A DNA stretch of 64,000 bases from Liolophura sinensis. Its lineage: Eukaryota > Mollusca > Polyplacophora > Chitonida > Chitonidae. A program made the position numbers and the translations under genes. The notes below the pieces were generated by a model. The model did no database searches. It had not been told where the DNA came from and saw nothing but the letters and a program-made list of their open reading frames with translations. Each line of letters opens with the position of its first letter. Position 1 is the stretch's first letter. Where the stretch lies: NCBI RefSeq assembly GCF_032854445.1, contig NC_088301.1, positions 23,408,226-23,472,225 on the forward strand, in the 5' to 3' direction. This document shows, piece by piece, positions 1-8,776 of the stretch.

Positions 1-56
1 ATGCGCACGTAAGTTTTGTATATGCAAGCACACATGCACACTTATACGCATTATAG

Positions 57-327
57 GGTTCCTCCGTGGCTCAGTCGGTTAGCGCGCTAGTGCAGCGTAA
101 CGACCCAAGAGCCTCTCATCAATGCATTGCAGTGTGAGTTCAAAGTCCAGCTCATGCTGACTTCCTCTCCGGACGTACGTGGGAAGGTCTTCCAGCAACC
201 TGCACATGGTCGTGGGTTTCCCCCGGGCTCTGTCCGGTTTCCACCCACCATAATGCTGGCCGCCGTCGTATAAGTGAAATATTCTTGAGTACGGCGTAAA
301 CACCAATCAAATAAATAAATAAATATA
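57..327 (+). mobile_element. tRNA-derived SINE, near full length
   Basis: The head carries a pol III A-box-like TGGCTCAGTCGG (67-78) and a degenerate B box near 132-145. A conserved core follows (GGGAAGGTC...CAACCTGC, then CCACCATAATGCTGGCCGCC), and the element ends in a tail running CACCAATCAAATAAATAAAT. The same core and tail recur many times in the window on both strands, which shows it is a dispersed family. The tRNA-like head is not a working tRNA gene: no acceptor stem closes it and it runs straight into the SINE body. The superfamily (Meta- or V-type core) is not settled here. Confidence 0.85.
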
Positions 328-559
328 CGTATTATAGGCCTACATGTCCACGTGTCGGTGAAGGCATATAACATGTACATAGCAAATATACAGGTACGCG
401 TGCAGAATGCGCACGGGTGTGGTAATCTTTGTGAACACTCAATCTCCTCGTAGCAGAGAAATATACGAAAACACGCCCGCCAATGATACATCACTTTTAG
501 TGCTCTCTGTCAGGTCCGCGCTCCGCTTTTCCCTCCAACTTTACAAGCCGGGCTCGTCT

Positions 560-566
560 TATAAAA
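560..566 (+). promoter_or_regulatory. TATA box of histone H2B
   Basis: TATAAAA followed by GGCC lies 67 bases upstream of the H2B ATG. It predicts a start site near 590 and a leader of about 40 nt, normal for replication-dependent histone genes. The 80 bases upstream are GC-richer than the surroundings; I see no clear CCAAT pair there. Confidence 0.75.
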
Positions 567-632
567 GGCCGATCGCCTCCGTGGCACGTCACTCTACAGG
601 GCTATCTCTGACTGAGCAGCAGCCGTACCGCC

Positions 633-1007
633 ATGGCACCCAAAACACCAACCGGCTCCAAAGGAGCAAAGAAGGCTATTAAGAAGTCTGCCCCAAAGTC
701 CGGGGATAAGAAGAAGCGTAGGAGGAGGAAGGAAAGCTACGGCATCTACATCTACAAAGTCATGAAGCAGGTCCACCCTGACACCGGCATCTCGTCCAAG
801 GCCATGTCCATCATGAACAGCTTTGTCAATGACATCTTCGAGCGGATCGCCGCCGAGGCCTCTCGTCTGGCTCACTACAACAAACGCTCCACCATCACGA
901 GCCGGGAAATCCAGACCGCTGTCCGTCTTCTCCTGCCCGGTGAGCTGGCCAAGCACGCCGTCAGCGAAGGTACCAAGGCTGTCACTAAGTACACCAGCAG
1001 CAAGTAA
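633..1007 (+). CDS. H2B: Histone H2B, replication-dependent
   Basis: A core nucleosomal histone of 124 residues that pairs with H2A in the octamer. The N-terminal tail (about 1-33) is rich in Lys, Arg and Ser and ends in a KKRRRRK cluster. The fold follows with the nearly invariant [56 protein letters not shown] and the C-terminal helix [17 protein letters not shown], whose TKY lysine is the conserved ubiquitination site. The ATG sits in a good context (CCGCCATGG) and there is no intron. Codons are GC-rich compared with the flanking DNA. A TATA box upstream and a histone stem-loop 28 bases after the stop mark it as a canonical S-phase gene. It looks intact. The antisense ORF over it is a shadow. 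Confidence 0.98.
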   Translation: MAPKTPTGSKGAKKAIKKSAPKSGDKKKRRRRKESYGIYIYKVMKQVHPDTGISSKAMSIMNSFVNDIFERIAAEASRLAHYNKRSTITSREIQTAVRLLLPGELAKHAVSEGTKAVTKYTSSK

Positions 1008-1034
1008 ACTCCTCGCCGCTTGAAAACTCCCAAC

Positions 1035-1050
1035 GGCCCTTTTCAGGGCC
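1035..1050 (+). terminator. Histone mRNA 3' stem-loop (H2B)
   Basis: GGCCCTTTTCAGGGCC is the consensus 6-bp stem with a 4-nt TTTC loop, bound by SLBP, and marks cleaved, non-polyadenylated histone mRNA. It starts 28 bases after the stop codon. A purine-rich GGAAGAGTA at 1065-1073 is a likely U7 snRNA-binding downstream element. The H2A copy is identical. Confidence 0.95.
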
Positions 1051-1177
1051 AACCAACCCTTCCCGGAAGAGTACTTTCTGTTTCTGAGCACTAGTTCTTG
1101 AGCGTTCAACGTGTACAGTTACCCTGTACCGTGTGATATCATAGTAATTCGGGTGTATGCAAGTCGTTTAGTTCCCC

Positions 1178-1180
<3 letters not shown>

Positions 1181-1234
<54 letters not shown>
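1181..1234. repeat. (AT)n(GT)n microsatellite
   Basis: A pure AT tract to 1214 runs directly into GT repeats to 1234, in the spacer between the H2B 3' end and the H2A promoter. The rest of this spacer (about 1240-1870) holds a C13 run at 1750-1762 and nothing else I can identify. Confidence 0.95.
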
Positions 1235-1876
1235 ACAGCACAGATAGTATAGAGAGCGAAGCTTGATCAATATATAAACAACCCCCACTCGCCTCCCTCA
1301 ACGGCGATGACCCCAGACATCTGATGCGAATATGCCTTTATTTATAATACTGCATGCGACATGTCTACACTATGTGGTTTGTACCGGCACTGTATATATT
1401 TGGCCTGTCGTGTATTGATGGCTTTACAAACGGAACCACCTCTCTTAACCCGCACTCTCGCCAGCGCAAACCAGCTAAAACGACACATTTCCACACCTCT
1501 CGCGCTCTGTCTACATGTATGTAGATATATATTTACTGCATGTTTCATCATGTCAGTTCAAGGCAGGTTACCCGAGCATTTCCCTCGACAAGAAAACTAT
1601 AGCCAGACTGTAAACACATCGCTTATGCTGCACAAACAAACGGTTGCATAAATAGTTTGTCATATATTACACAACCCTTATCATTTAACTCGATAAAGAA
1701 GTCATGTCCACAGCTGTCTTTTTCTATCTATCCATCATCCCCTCTTCCTCCCCCCCCCCCCCAACAAAACCCAACCCCGACAGCCTGTATCCACAAGGCT
1801 TTGTTCCTGAACAGTTTTGCGCCTAAAAGCGCGGACCTTTCAGAGAGCCATGCTCATCGCCTAACACGGCTCGGGG

Positions 1877-1934
1877 ATTGGTCGCCCGCCAAAACCTGCC
1901 TAAAAATAGCAGAATCCTCCTCGGCAGTATAAAA
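1877..1934 (+). promoter_or_regulatory. Orphaned histone H2A core promoter (CCAAT and TATA)
   Basis: An inverted CCAAT box (ATTGG, 1877-1881) and a TATA box (TATAAAA, 1928-1934) lie 46 bases apart, the usual histone layout. The expected start, 25-31 bases after the TATA box, is about 1953-1962. The only gene in the right direction is H2A, but its ATG is now at 7886, because a LINE lies between. Removing the LINE and one copy of the 11-base duplication would leave about 83 bases from TATA to ATG, close to the 73 bases seen for H2B. I infer that this was the H2A promoter. Confidence 0.85.
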
Positions 1935-1949
1935 GCGCTGACTAAACTC

Positions 1950-1960
1950 GGAAGCCAGTT
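1950..1960. repeat. Target-site duplication, left copy
   Basis: GGAAGCCAGTT directly abuts the 5' end of the LINE and is repeated exactly at 7829-7839 after its poly(A) tail. Eleven identical bases are typical of target-primed reverse transcription. They define the element ends and suggest a recent insertion. Confidence 0.93.
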
Positions 1961-2089
1961 TACATAAACTCCAATATTGCACATGACTTTCTAAATTGGA
2001 AATTCACCCCAAAAGAAATAATTGAATGGGGAATGACCCAAAATTTACTCAGAAGGCATCTACTCCAACCAAAATATCAGAACGACTAA
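1961..2089 (+). pseudogene. LINE ORF1 C-terminal remnant
   Basis: From the first base of the element a frame is open for 42 codons and stops at TAA 2087-2089. It contains FLNWKFTPKEIIEWGMTQNL and ends in QPKYQND. It has no start codon and begins exactly at the truncation point, so it reads as the tail of a gag-like ORF1. I see no zinc knuckle in what remains. The assignment rests on position and the open frame, not on recognised similarity. Confidence 0.5.
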
Positions 2090-2121
2090 ATACGTCAATA
2101 TAATTACAGCCCCAACAATGA

Positions 2122-5100
2122 TCAACCGTATGGCTCCAAATTTCGATCAATAAATTCAATCAAAATCACATCAAAATCCTACAATGGAATGCCCGCGGCA
2201 TTCAAACAAACGGAGACAACCTTAAAGTACTTACCTCTGAAACTAACCCCGAGGTTATTTGTATTCAGGAAACCTTCCTCAAACCAGGAAACAACCCCAA
2301 CAACAAATTCAATATCCCCGGCTATAAAGCATACCGATGTGATAGGTTGCAAGACCGTCTGGGTGGAAATCTTATCCTTGTCAAGGAAAACATCATACAC
2401 CTGTATATGGGCTCGAATAACGTAAATGACTTACTTGAATGGCAAGCTATTCAAATTTACCACGAAAATAAACCAATCCACATTATAAACATATACTCTC
2501 CCGGAAGTATGAGGAAAATATCCAAAACAGAACTGGACAATATTATTTCCATGTTCAGCCCAAGTGCTATTATCTGCGGCGATTTCAATAGCCATAACCC
2601 TTTATGGGATGCAAAGTGTAAACACAGTGACGATCGTGGCAACACAGTACAAGCATGGTTAGAAGAACACAACCTAGTCTTCCTAAACGACGGTGAGGGA
2701 ACAAGAATAGACTTCGTCACAGGCAACACTTCAGCAATAGATCTCACTATTACCACACCCGATCTCGCACCTAAATCAAGCTGGAATGTTATACCAGATA
2801 CACTCGGGAGTGACCATTTCGCTATCATGACAGAACTTGGTATGTCACCTCAATCTGAAGTAAATCTCAACAACCCCAAATTTCTGTTCCACAAAGCAAA
2901 CTGGGAAAATTTTAAGAAAGATTGCCAAAATATATTCATTGATGATGACTGCCTCTCCGATATAGACCTATTCAACCAAAAACTTACTGATAATATACTC
3001 AGGATAGCAGAACAACACATCCCTATTTCCTCCCAGCATAAAAGGGCTGCAAATCCTGTTCCCTGGTGGAACAGTGAATGTGCTGCAAATATAAGAAACA
3101 AAAAAGAGCACTGCGTAAATTCAAAAGAACCAGATTACATACAGACCACGAAAAATACAAAAACCTAAAAATTGAAGCCGAAAAATCAGTCTCCCGTGCC
3201 AAAGCCAAATACTGGGAGAACTACTGTGGAACACTTGATACAAAAACAAATTCAAAGCAGGTATGGAACAAACTCAAACATATACAAGGCAAAACCATCA
3301 ATCCAATCCCAACTTTGGATCACAAACACAAAATCAATGAGGAAAAAGCAGAATGCCTCGCAAAAACCTTCGCAGAAAATAGCAGCGATCGAAACCTCAA
3401 TCCAACGTTCAAAATAATCAAAGATAACACATTTCTACAACTAGAGCCCGACGATCACGTTGAACATGACCTTAACAAAGATTTCTCCCTACAGGAATAT
3501 CACAAAGCCATTCACTATAAAAAAGAAACCTCACCAGGCGAAGACAAATTAGGCTACAAAATCCTGAAACACTTACCGCTAAAAAACACAAAATATAATA
3601 CTAAAACTCATAAATACAAGTTGGAGGAAAAAACAGCTGCCACAAAGTTGGAAATCGTCCATTGTCATTCCCATCCAAAAGACTGGAAAAAACCCATCAG
3701 ATAGTTCCTCCTACCGCCCAATATCACTCACGTCATGCCTATGTAAACTAATGGAAACTATGGTCAAAAACAGACTAGAATTTCATCTTGCTAAAAATAA
3801 AGTACTAAATGAAACACAAAGTGGATTTAGAAAAGGACGAAGTACATACGACCATCTAACAAAATTACAACATCAAATCCGAAAGGGGATAAGTAGGCGC
3901 GAATTCACTCTGGCTGTTTTTCTAGATATTGAAAAAGCCTTCGACCTCGTTTGGCAGGATGGAGTTATACTCCAATTCGATCAACTTGGGATAAAAGGAA
4001 GAATCCAACATTGGATATATGATTTCCTAAGAAATCGGAACTTTAAAGTCAGACTTGGACAAACTTCATCTAAAAGGCACACTCAACAAAATGGTACACC
4101 TCAAGGGAGCGTACTAAGCCCGACGTTATTTAACATTCTGATAAACGGTTTAGCAAATACAATAGACAGTAACCATCCAAAAATAGAGCAGTCACTATTT
4201 GCTGACGATGCGGCAATATGGAAAACAGGCAAATCTATTAAGAAAATAAAAGATGCTATACAGAAAACATTAAACACCATCTCGAACTGGGCCGACCACT
4301 GGGGATTTAAATTCTCAGCCACTAAAACGACAGGTATTGTTTTTACAAACAGAAGAAAAGTGAATATTGAACTTTTCATAGGTAAAAAGAAAATTGAAAT
4401 CAAAGAAAAAGTGAAATACCTAGGTATGATTCTTGATAGTAGATTAACATGGAAAGACCATATTAATGACCTCACAATTAGATGCCAACGCGATCTCAAT
4501 CTTATGAGATGCATTTCAGGCACTAAATGGGGAGCCAACAAAACCACACTCATAAAAATGTACCAGTGTCTAATTCGCTCCAAAATAGACTATGGTGCAA
4601 TAGTCTATCAATCCGCGTGCAAAACTCTACTACAGCGAATTGATAGTATTCAATATTCTGCCTTAAAAGTAGCAACAGGAGCCTTCAAAGGCACTTCGCT
4701 TTGCAGTCTCCAAGTAGAAACACTTGAAAAACCCCTTCACCTTAGAAGAGAACAACTAACCCTCAAATATGCAGGAAAAATAAGCGCTTACGGTAATACA
4801 CATCCATGTTACAATTTAATCCTCCCATATTCTGAATATGAATATCTGGAAAAAAAATGGACAAAACACTCAGCTCCAATAGGATATGAAATCAACAGAC
4901 TACTTTGCAAATATGACATTGCCTTGCCAAAGCAACAAGAAAATGTATATCAACAACCCCCGTGGCTATTGCAAACTCCCCAAATAGACATTGCACTCCA
5001 CGACCAAATTTCAAAACTGGAAAACCCAGTATATATCAAAGCTCAAGCCTTAGAACACTTCCACGAACACTACAACGGTCATCTAAAAATATATACTGAC

Positions 5101-5955
5101 GGATCTAAAAATGTGCAGGGTCACACTGGATCATCATTTGCAATACCAGATCTAAACATAGTTAAAAACTATAAACTACCCAACCACCTCTCCGTCTATA
5201 CTAGTGAATTAGTTGCAATTACAATGGCACTACAATGGATTCTTGAGAACAAACCAAACCGAGTAGCCATACTAAGCGACTCCCTCAGCGGAATAATTTC
5301 CATCCAAAACTCCAAATCTGAGAGTAGACCAGACCTCCTACAAGAAATAATCTCGCTAACTGACAAAATACAGAAACAAAAAACCGACCTGACTCTAGCA
5401 TGGGTTCCAGCACACGTTAATATTCGAGGAAATGAAATTGCAGATCAGGCAGCAAAATCGAGCCTACGAAAATATGAACAAGATATAGACGTCCCCCTGA
5501 GCCAAAATGAAATATATACATTGATCAATACCCAAATTAACAATCAGTGGAAAGAGGAATGGGATAAAGAATCCCGCGGACGGTGGCACTATAAAATATT
5601 AAACGGAACGATTACAAAATTAAATTCGTTCCAATTATTGAATAACCAAGATGACAAAAACATATCACGCCTGAGACTAGGGAAAACAGGGCTCAAAGCA
5701 CATCTAGCAACTATAATCCAAAATTCTTCACCAACTTGCCCAGCCTGTCAAGAGCATGATGAAACCATAGAGCACTATTTGCTACAATGTATTAAACACA
5801 GTAAAGAACGAAGGCGATTGGCAGAATGCCTGCAAATCTACAAATGTGAACTTGACCTTCAGACTATCCTTAACCCCAAACCACACCTGAGAGCACAAAT
5901 ATTCTCCTTACTAAAAGAATACATCAAATCGACGAGTTACGAAAGCCGAATCTGA
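2122..5955 (+). pseudogene. LINE ORF2: endonuclease, reverse transcriptase, RNase H, zinc knuckle
   Basis: It encodes the enzyme that nicks target DNA and copies the element RNA into it. The APE-type endonuclease begins with ILQWNARGIQ (2176) and PEVICIQETFLKP, and continues with GDFNSHNPLW (from 2578) and SDHF (near 2809). RT motifs follow: SYRPISL, FLDIEKAFD (catalytic Asp near 3925), NGTPQGSVLSP and FADD (4198-4209). RNase H has IYTDGS, SEL, LSDS and WVPAHV...NEIAD, so its D-E-D-H-D set is complete. A CX2CX8HX4C knuckle (CPAC...H...C) lies near the C-terminus. The frame shifts twice, by -1 in an A6 run near 3100-3105 and by +1 in an A6 run near 3581-3586; the net frame is restored and the stretch between keeps its ORF2 character. 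No ATG is seen before the endonuclease; the frame opens at 2122, after the ORF1 stop. As read, the enzyme cannot be made whole. Confidence 0.93.
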
Positions 5956-5974
5956 TAAAACACAATTGACCAAC

Positions 5975-6190
5975 AACGGCGATACCTTGATTCTGAGGGC
6001 CGTTTCTGCTCTAGTCAACAATACGTCACCTTCTCTGATTAAAAACGGTGCATTCTCCGTAATTACCAAACACATATACTAACAACGGCGATACCTTGAT
6101 TTTGAGGGCCGTTTATTCCACAGATACATAATTCCTCCCTACAACTTTATCCCCAACTATATCGGCGATACCTTGATCTTGAGGGCCGAT
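5975..6190 (+). repeat. Three spaced copies of a 30-nt hairpin after ORF2
   Basis: Copies lie at 5975-6004, 6084-6113 and 6161-6190. Each has a 6-bp outer stem, the invariant GATACCTTGAT, and AGGG before the closing strand; CCT and AGG can form an inner helix. Copies 1 and 2 close AACGGC with GCCGTT, whereas copy 3 closes ATCGGC with GCCGAT. The second base pair has therefore swapped A-T for T-A, a covariation that argues for a selected structure. They begin 20 bases after the ORF2 stop. A separate GAGGG/CCCTC hairpin with a 4-nt loop lies at 6378-6391. The rest of 6191-6563 is AT-rich with nothing recognised. Confidence 0.8.
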
Positions 6191-6563
6191 AAAACGTCCA
6201 TGAAACCAATCTGCAAAAACATAGCACACGAAAACAATGTAACCACAAAAGTTGATAACTGTAGTAATTAATAATATTTCTCCATTAACTAATCTGCCCT
6301 CTTACTTGTTGTTATTTATCTATTCTTATTAGTTGATATTTATTATCTATTTATTTACAAATGTGTATATATCATACGAGGGCAGACCCTCTATCAATTT
6401 CTGATTGGTAGGTATACCACTAATTTGCTCCTAAATATCTGTTTTATCAAATATCTTCTTGCTTAAGATATACATTATCTCATAAACAAAACACCTTCGC
6501 AAATCAAAAATACAACTATCTTGTATATTTGTTTTCTCTATTTGTTTTCACAGGGAAAAAAGG

Positions 6564-7130
6564 ATGAAAATCTTTATTATCGGCAGCAGTTACGTTCATA
6601 GACTGGAGAATAGTATCCTTCGAAATTCGATCCCAAACTCTAGAATCGACTTTGGAACAGGCCAAGACATTCGGTTTTTTGGCATTGGGGGAGCTAGAGT
6701 TGGGACACTTAGATGCTCTGGAAGATTGGAAAGTCTCCTTCAGGAGACAAAACCTGACCTAGTTATCCTTCACATTGGGGGAAACGATGCGGACTCTCAC
6801 AAATCAGCAGCAGCAATTTGCGCTGATATTTTAGACTATGTTGGTGCACTTAAAACGAAATTCCAAATTCCAAGGATCTACATCAGCCAGCTTCTTTACC
6901 GTCAGGTAACTCGGCGAATTTCGGTCCACATTTATAATACAAAAATCCATGAAATTAACAAGAAGCTGACAAACAACCAATTGGCCACCTTCTGGAGACA
7001 CCGGGGACTGATCCGACCACAAAAACAAATTCTAACCAAAGACGGAGTGCACCTAAACACTCTAGGCCAGGAACTGTTCTACCGGTCTATGAAACGTGCT
7101 GTCTGCGCCGCCATGGGAGGCAGAAAATAA
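6564..7130 (+). CDS. SGNH/GDSL hydrolase-like protein, third ORF of the LINE
   Basis: An intact 188-residue frame starting MKIFIIGSSYVHRL, with the marks of the SGNH-hydrolase fold. Block I is IIGSSY with Ser9 as probable nucleophile (the usual GDS Asp is Ser here). Block II is FGIGGARV (Gly42/43), block III is LHIGGNDA with Asn74, and block V is DGVHLN with Asp160 and His163. Ser, Gly, Asn and the Asp-His pair are all present. The length suits a bare catalytic domain, with no signal peptide or membrane segment. It lies 608 bases after ORF2, inside the same target duplications, with A-rich codons like ORF2. SGNH-type domains are known in ORF1 of some CR1 LINEs and in a downstream ORF of some Ngaro-type tyrosine-recombinase elements. 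Here it is a separate ORF after ORF2. Substrate and role are unknown. How it would be translated from a downstream position is also unclear. Confidence 0.85.
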   Translation: MKIFIIGSSYVHRLENSILRNSIPNSRIDFGTGQDIRFFGIGGARVGTLRCSGRLESLLQETKPDLVILHIGGNDADSHKSAAAICADILDYVGALKTKFQIPRIYISQLLYRQVTRRISVHIYNTKIHEINKKLTNNQLATFWRHRGLIRPQKQILTKDGVHLNTLGQELFYRSMKRAVCAAMGGRK

Positions 7131-7384
7131 AAATTGGAAATAGAGAAGGAAATCAATTAAAGAAGAAGACAGGGAAAACAATAAGAAGACCCATGGAACC
7201 AAAGAAACTTAACAACCAGGAAACGAAGACCAGAAACATGAAAGACATCATGACAATAGGACTATCTCTTGCTTCAACTAAGTGGATGAGGCCTGACATC
7301 CTTGCTCCTCATTTATACTTGTCGCACCTGTTACAGGCACAGGTTTCCAGTACGCTGGTTTTTCCTGGACGGCGTCCGGTATAA

Positions 7385-7413
7385 GTGGCGGGAGCTCCTT
7401 AACTCCACGCCAC
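7385..7413 (+). other. Hairpin in LINE 3' UTR
   Basis: GTGGCGGGAG can pair with CTCCACGCCAC across a short loop with one bulged A. It lies in the 670-base 3' UTR after the SGNH ORF. A role as an RT-recognition or export structure is inference. The rest of 7131-7750 shows no other coding signal. Confidence 0.55.
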
Positions 7414-7752
7414 AGAGGAGGAAGCAAGAGAACAAAACTGTTAACCAATAAATTGTTTTCTCTCTGTGTAAATTTCTGTATAGGCAACTCATTGTAATCT
7501 TTTAATGCAGATCTATGTATTTCTAATGTAAAGATAACGTTAATCCCTGTAAATAGCTTACTATTTATCCCCTTTCTGTTAAATGACCATGGCAGCATTT
7601 GAACCTATAGAATAAGCTGTAACATGCTACCACAAAGAGGTTAATCCCACTAATTGACTCATGTACATATGTAAATAGTATACAAACGCACTGCTGTTAT
7701 GTAATCAAAATATTCATGTGTTAAAAAAAAATAAATAAAACACTGATTTGAT

Positions 7753-7782
7753 GGGCCACGATATCCGCCAGGAAAGTGGCCC
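7753..7782 (+). other. Terminal 3' hairpin of the LINE
   Basis: GGGCCAC (7753-7759) and GTGGCCC (7776-7782) form a perfect 7-bp stem around a 16-nt loop, 18 bases before the poly(A). Many LINEs carry a 3' stem-loop that their RT recognises to begin target-primed synthesis. Position and perfection suggest the same role here. Confidence 0.7.
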
Positions 7783-7800
7783 TAAAACCAGTAAATAAAC

Positions 7801-7828
7801 AAAAAAAAAAAAAAAAAAAAAAAAAAAA
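7801..7828 (+). repeat. LINE poly(A) tail
   Basis: Twenty-eight uninterrupted A's lie directly before the right target-site duplication. This fixes the 3' end of the insertion and indicates an RNA intermediate. A long pure tail suggests little time for decay. Confidence 0.95.
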
Positions 7829-7839
7829 GGAAGCCAGTT
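7829..7839. repeat. Target-site duplication, right copy
   Basis: GGAAGCCAGTT is identical to 1950-1960. It is followed by the remaining 46 bases of the original H2A leader up to the ATG at 7886. Confidence 0.93.
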
Positions 7840-7885
7840 ATTACTGAGATCTGTTTCCGTACACTCGACTAGCACAGCAAGCATC

Positions 7886-8263
7886 ATGTCTGGACGTGGT
7901 AAAGGCGGTAAAGTCAAGGGAAAGAGCAAGACTCGCTCATCCCGCGCTGGACTCCAGTTCCCCGTCGGACGTATCCACCGTCTGTTGAGAAAGGGCAACT
8001 ACGCCGAGCGAGTGGGAGCCGGAGCTCCTGTCTATCTGGCTGCCGTGCTCGAATACCTGGCTGCCGAAGTTCTCGAGTTGGCAGGAAACGCCGCCCGTGA
8101 CAACAAGAAATCCAGAATTATTCCTCGACATCTTCAGCTGGCCGTCCGAAACGATGAGGAATTGAACAGGCTCCTGTCCGGCGTCACCATCGCCCAGGGA
8201 GGTGTCTTGCCCAACATCCAGGCTGTCCTCCTGCCCAAGAAGACCCAGAAGGCCGGCAAATAA
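7886..8263 (+). CDS. H2A: Histone H2A, replication-dependent
   Basis: A core histone of 125 residues that dimerises with H2B. It begins [20 protein letters not shown] and continues [59 protein letters not shown] and [18 protein letters not shown] (acidic-patch residues), ending [11 protein letters not shown] with the conserved C-terminal lysines. It has no SQ motif or other sign of H2A.X, and no H2A.Z signature. There is no intron, and its own stem-loop follows. The coding sequence is intact, but its TATA and CCAAT boxes lie 5.9 kb upstream beyond the LINE. Only about 57 bases of leader, counting the duplicated 11, remain attached. It may be silent, weakly transcribed, or served by a cryptic promoter in the LINE 3' end. 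Array relatives elsewhere could cover its function. Confidence 0.98.
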   Translation: MSGRGKGGKVKGKSKTRSSRAGLQFPVGRIHRLLRKGNYAERVGAGAPVYLAAVLEYLAAEVLELAGNAARDNKKSRIIPRHLQLAVRNDEELNRLLSGVTIAQGGVLPNIQAVLLPKKTQKAGK

Positions 8264-8307
8264 GCGCCCAGAACACCGACAGTCTGTCAGGACACTATCC
8301 ATCCAAC

Positions 8308-8323
8308 GGCCCTTTTCAGGGCC
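8308..8323 (+). terminator. Histone mRNA 3' stem-loop (H2A)
   Basis: GGCCCTTTTCAGGGCC is identical to the H2B stem-loop, and the flanks CAAC and AACCAA also match. A purine-rich CCCGAAAGAA at 8336-8345 is the likely U7-binding element. It starts 44 bases after the H2A stop. Confidence 0.95.
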
Positions 8324-8649
8324 AACCAATTCTTCCCGAAAGAACCTTTTCCATCTAAGCACTTGTAAAGCAATCCCATGCACTCACTTTTGCGTACATG
8401 TCTATACGTACATATGTGTGCATAAACGTGTGCATGTGTATATGTATGCAGGATCTCAACGTACGTTCCCACGTACACATTCCTGTATATCTTCGTGTAG
8501 GCGATTAACACCTTTCAACATTCTTTGAAAAAAATAATCCGTTAAATTTACCTAAGCCTCTTGTCTAAGTGATTCTAGAATACATTCTGCAATGAGATTA
8601 TTCCGTTTAACAAAACACACACATTCTTTTAACGTAAGAAATAGATTCT

Positions 8650-8776
8650 ATTACACTAAGAAGCGGGTTAACTATAATGTTGAATATGACAGCATAACGT
8701 TTTAACAAAGTATATTCTATTACATCACTCGGACAACAGACTTTCTGTTAAAATTAACAGATTAATTCTTAGTGTA
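8650..8776. repeat. Short inverted-repeat segment
   Basis: ACACTAAGAA near 8652 is matched in reverse complement by TTCTTAGTGT near 8766, and a palindrome TCTGTTAA/TTAACAGA lies just inside the right end. It could be a small non-autonomous DNA element. No target duplication is clear. Confidence 0.3.

Larger units (their letters stand above)
1961..7828 (+). mobile_element. 5'-truncated LINE (I superfamily, RNase H type) with a third ORF
   Basis: A non-LTR retrotransposon of about 5.87 kb inserted at the H2A transcription start. In order it carries the last 42 codons of an ORF1 (1961-2089), ORF2 (2122-5955) with endonuclease, reverse transcriptase, RNase H and a CCHC knuckle, three repeated hairpins (5975-6190), an intact SGNH-hydrolase-like ORF (6564-7130), a 3' UTR with hairpins, and a 28-base poly(A). 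Exact 11-bp target duplications flank the whole, so everything between them most simply moved as one RNA copy. An RNase H after the RT puts it among the I/Nimb/Outcast-like clades; I favour I or Nimb but cannot test that. The missing ORF1 start is ordinary 5' truncation. Its codons are A-rich, unlike the histone genes on either side. Confidence 0.92.

Noticed and set aside
67-145. A tRNA gene at the left end
   Set aside because: It has A- and B-box-like motifs but no closed acceptor stem, and it continues into a repeated SINE body.
594-1109. 171-codon antisense ORF over H2B, and a similar 148-codon one over H2A (7937-8383)
   Set aside because: Mirror frames of GC-rich histone codons. The sense proteins are unmistakable and the antisense ones match nothing.
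3100-3586. Programmed frameshifting in LINE ORF2
   Set aside because: Two shifts of opposite sign inside one domain-bearing ORF, both at plain A6 runs with no slippery heptamer plus structure, fit indels better.
4101-4583. 160-codon minus-strand ORF
   Set aside because: A shadow of the LINE reverse transcriptase on the opposite strand.
6191-7800. The SGNH ORF as a separate element nested in the LINE
   Set aside because: No internal poly(A), terminal repeat or second target duplication is visible, and base composition is continuous with ORF2. It is kept only as an alternative.
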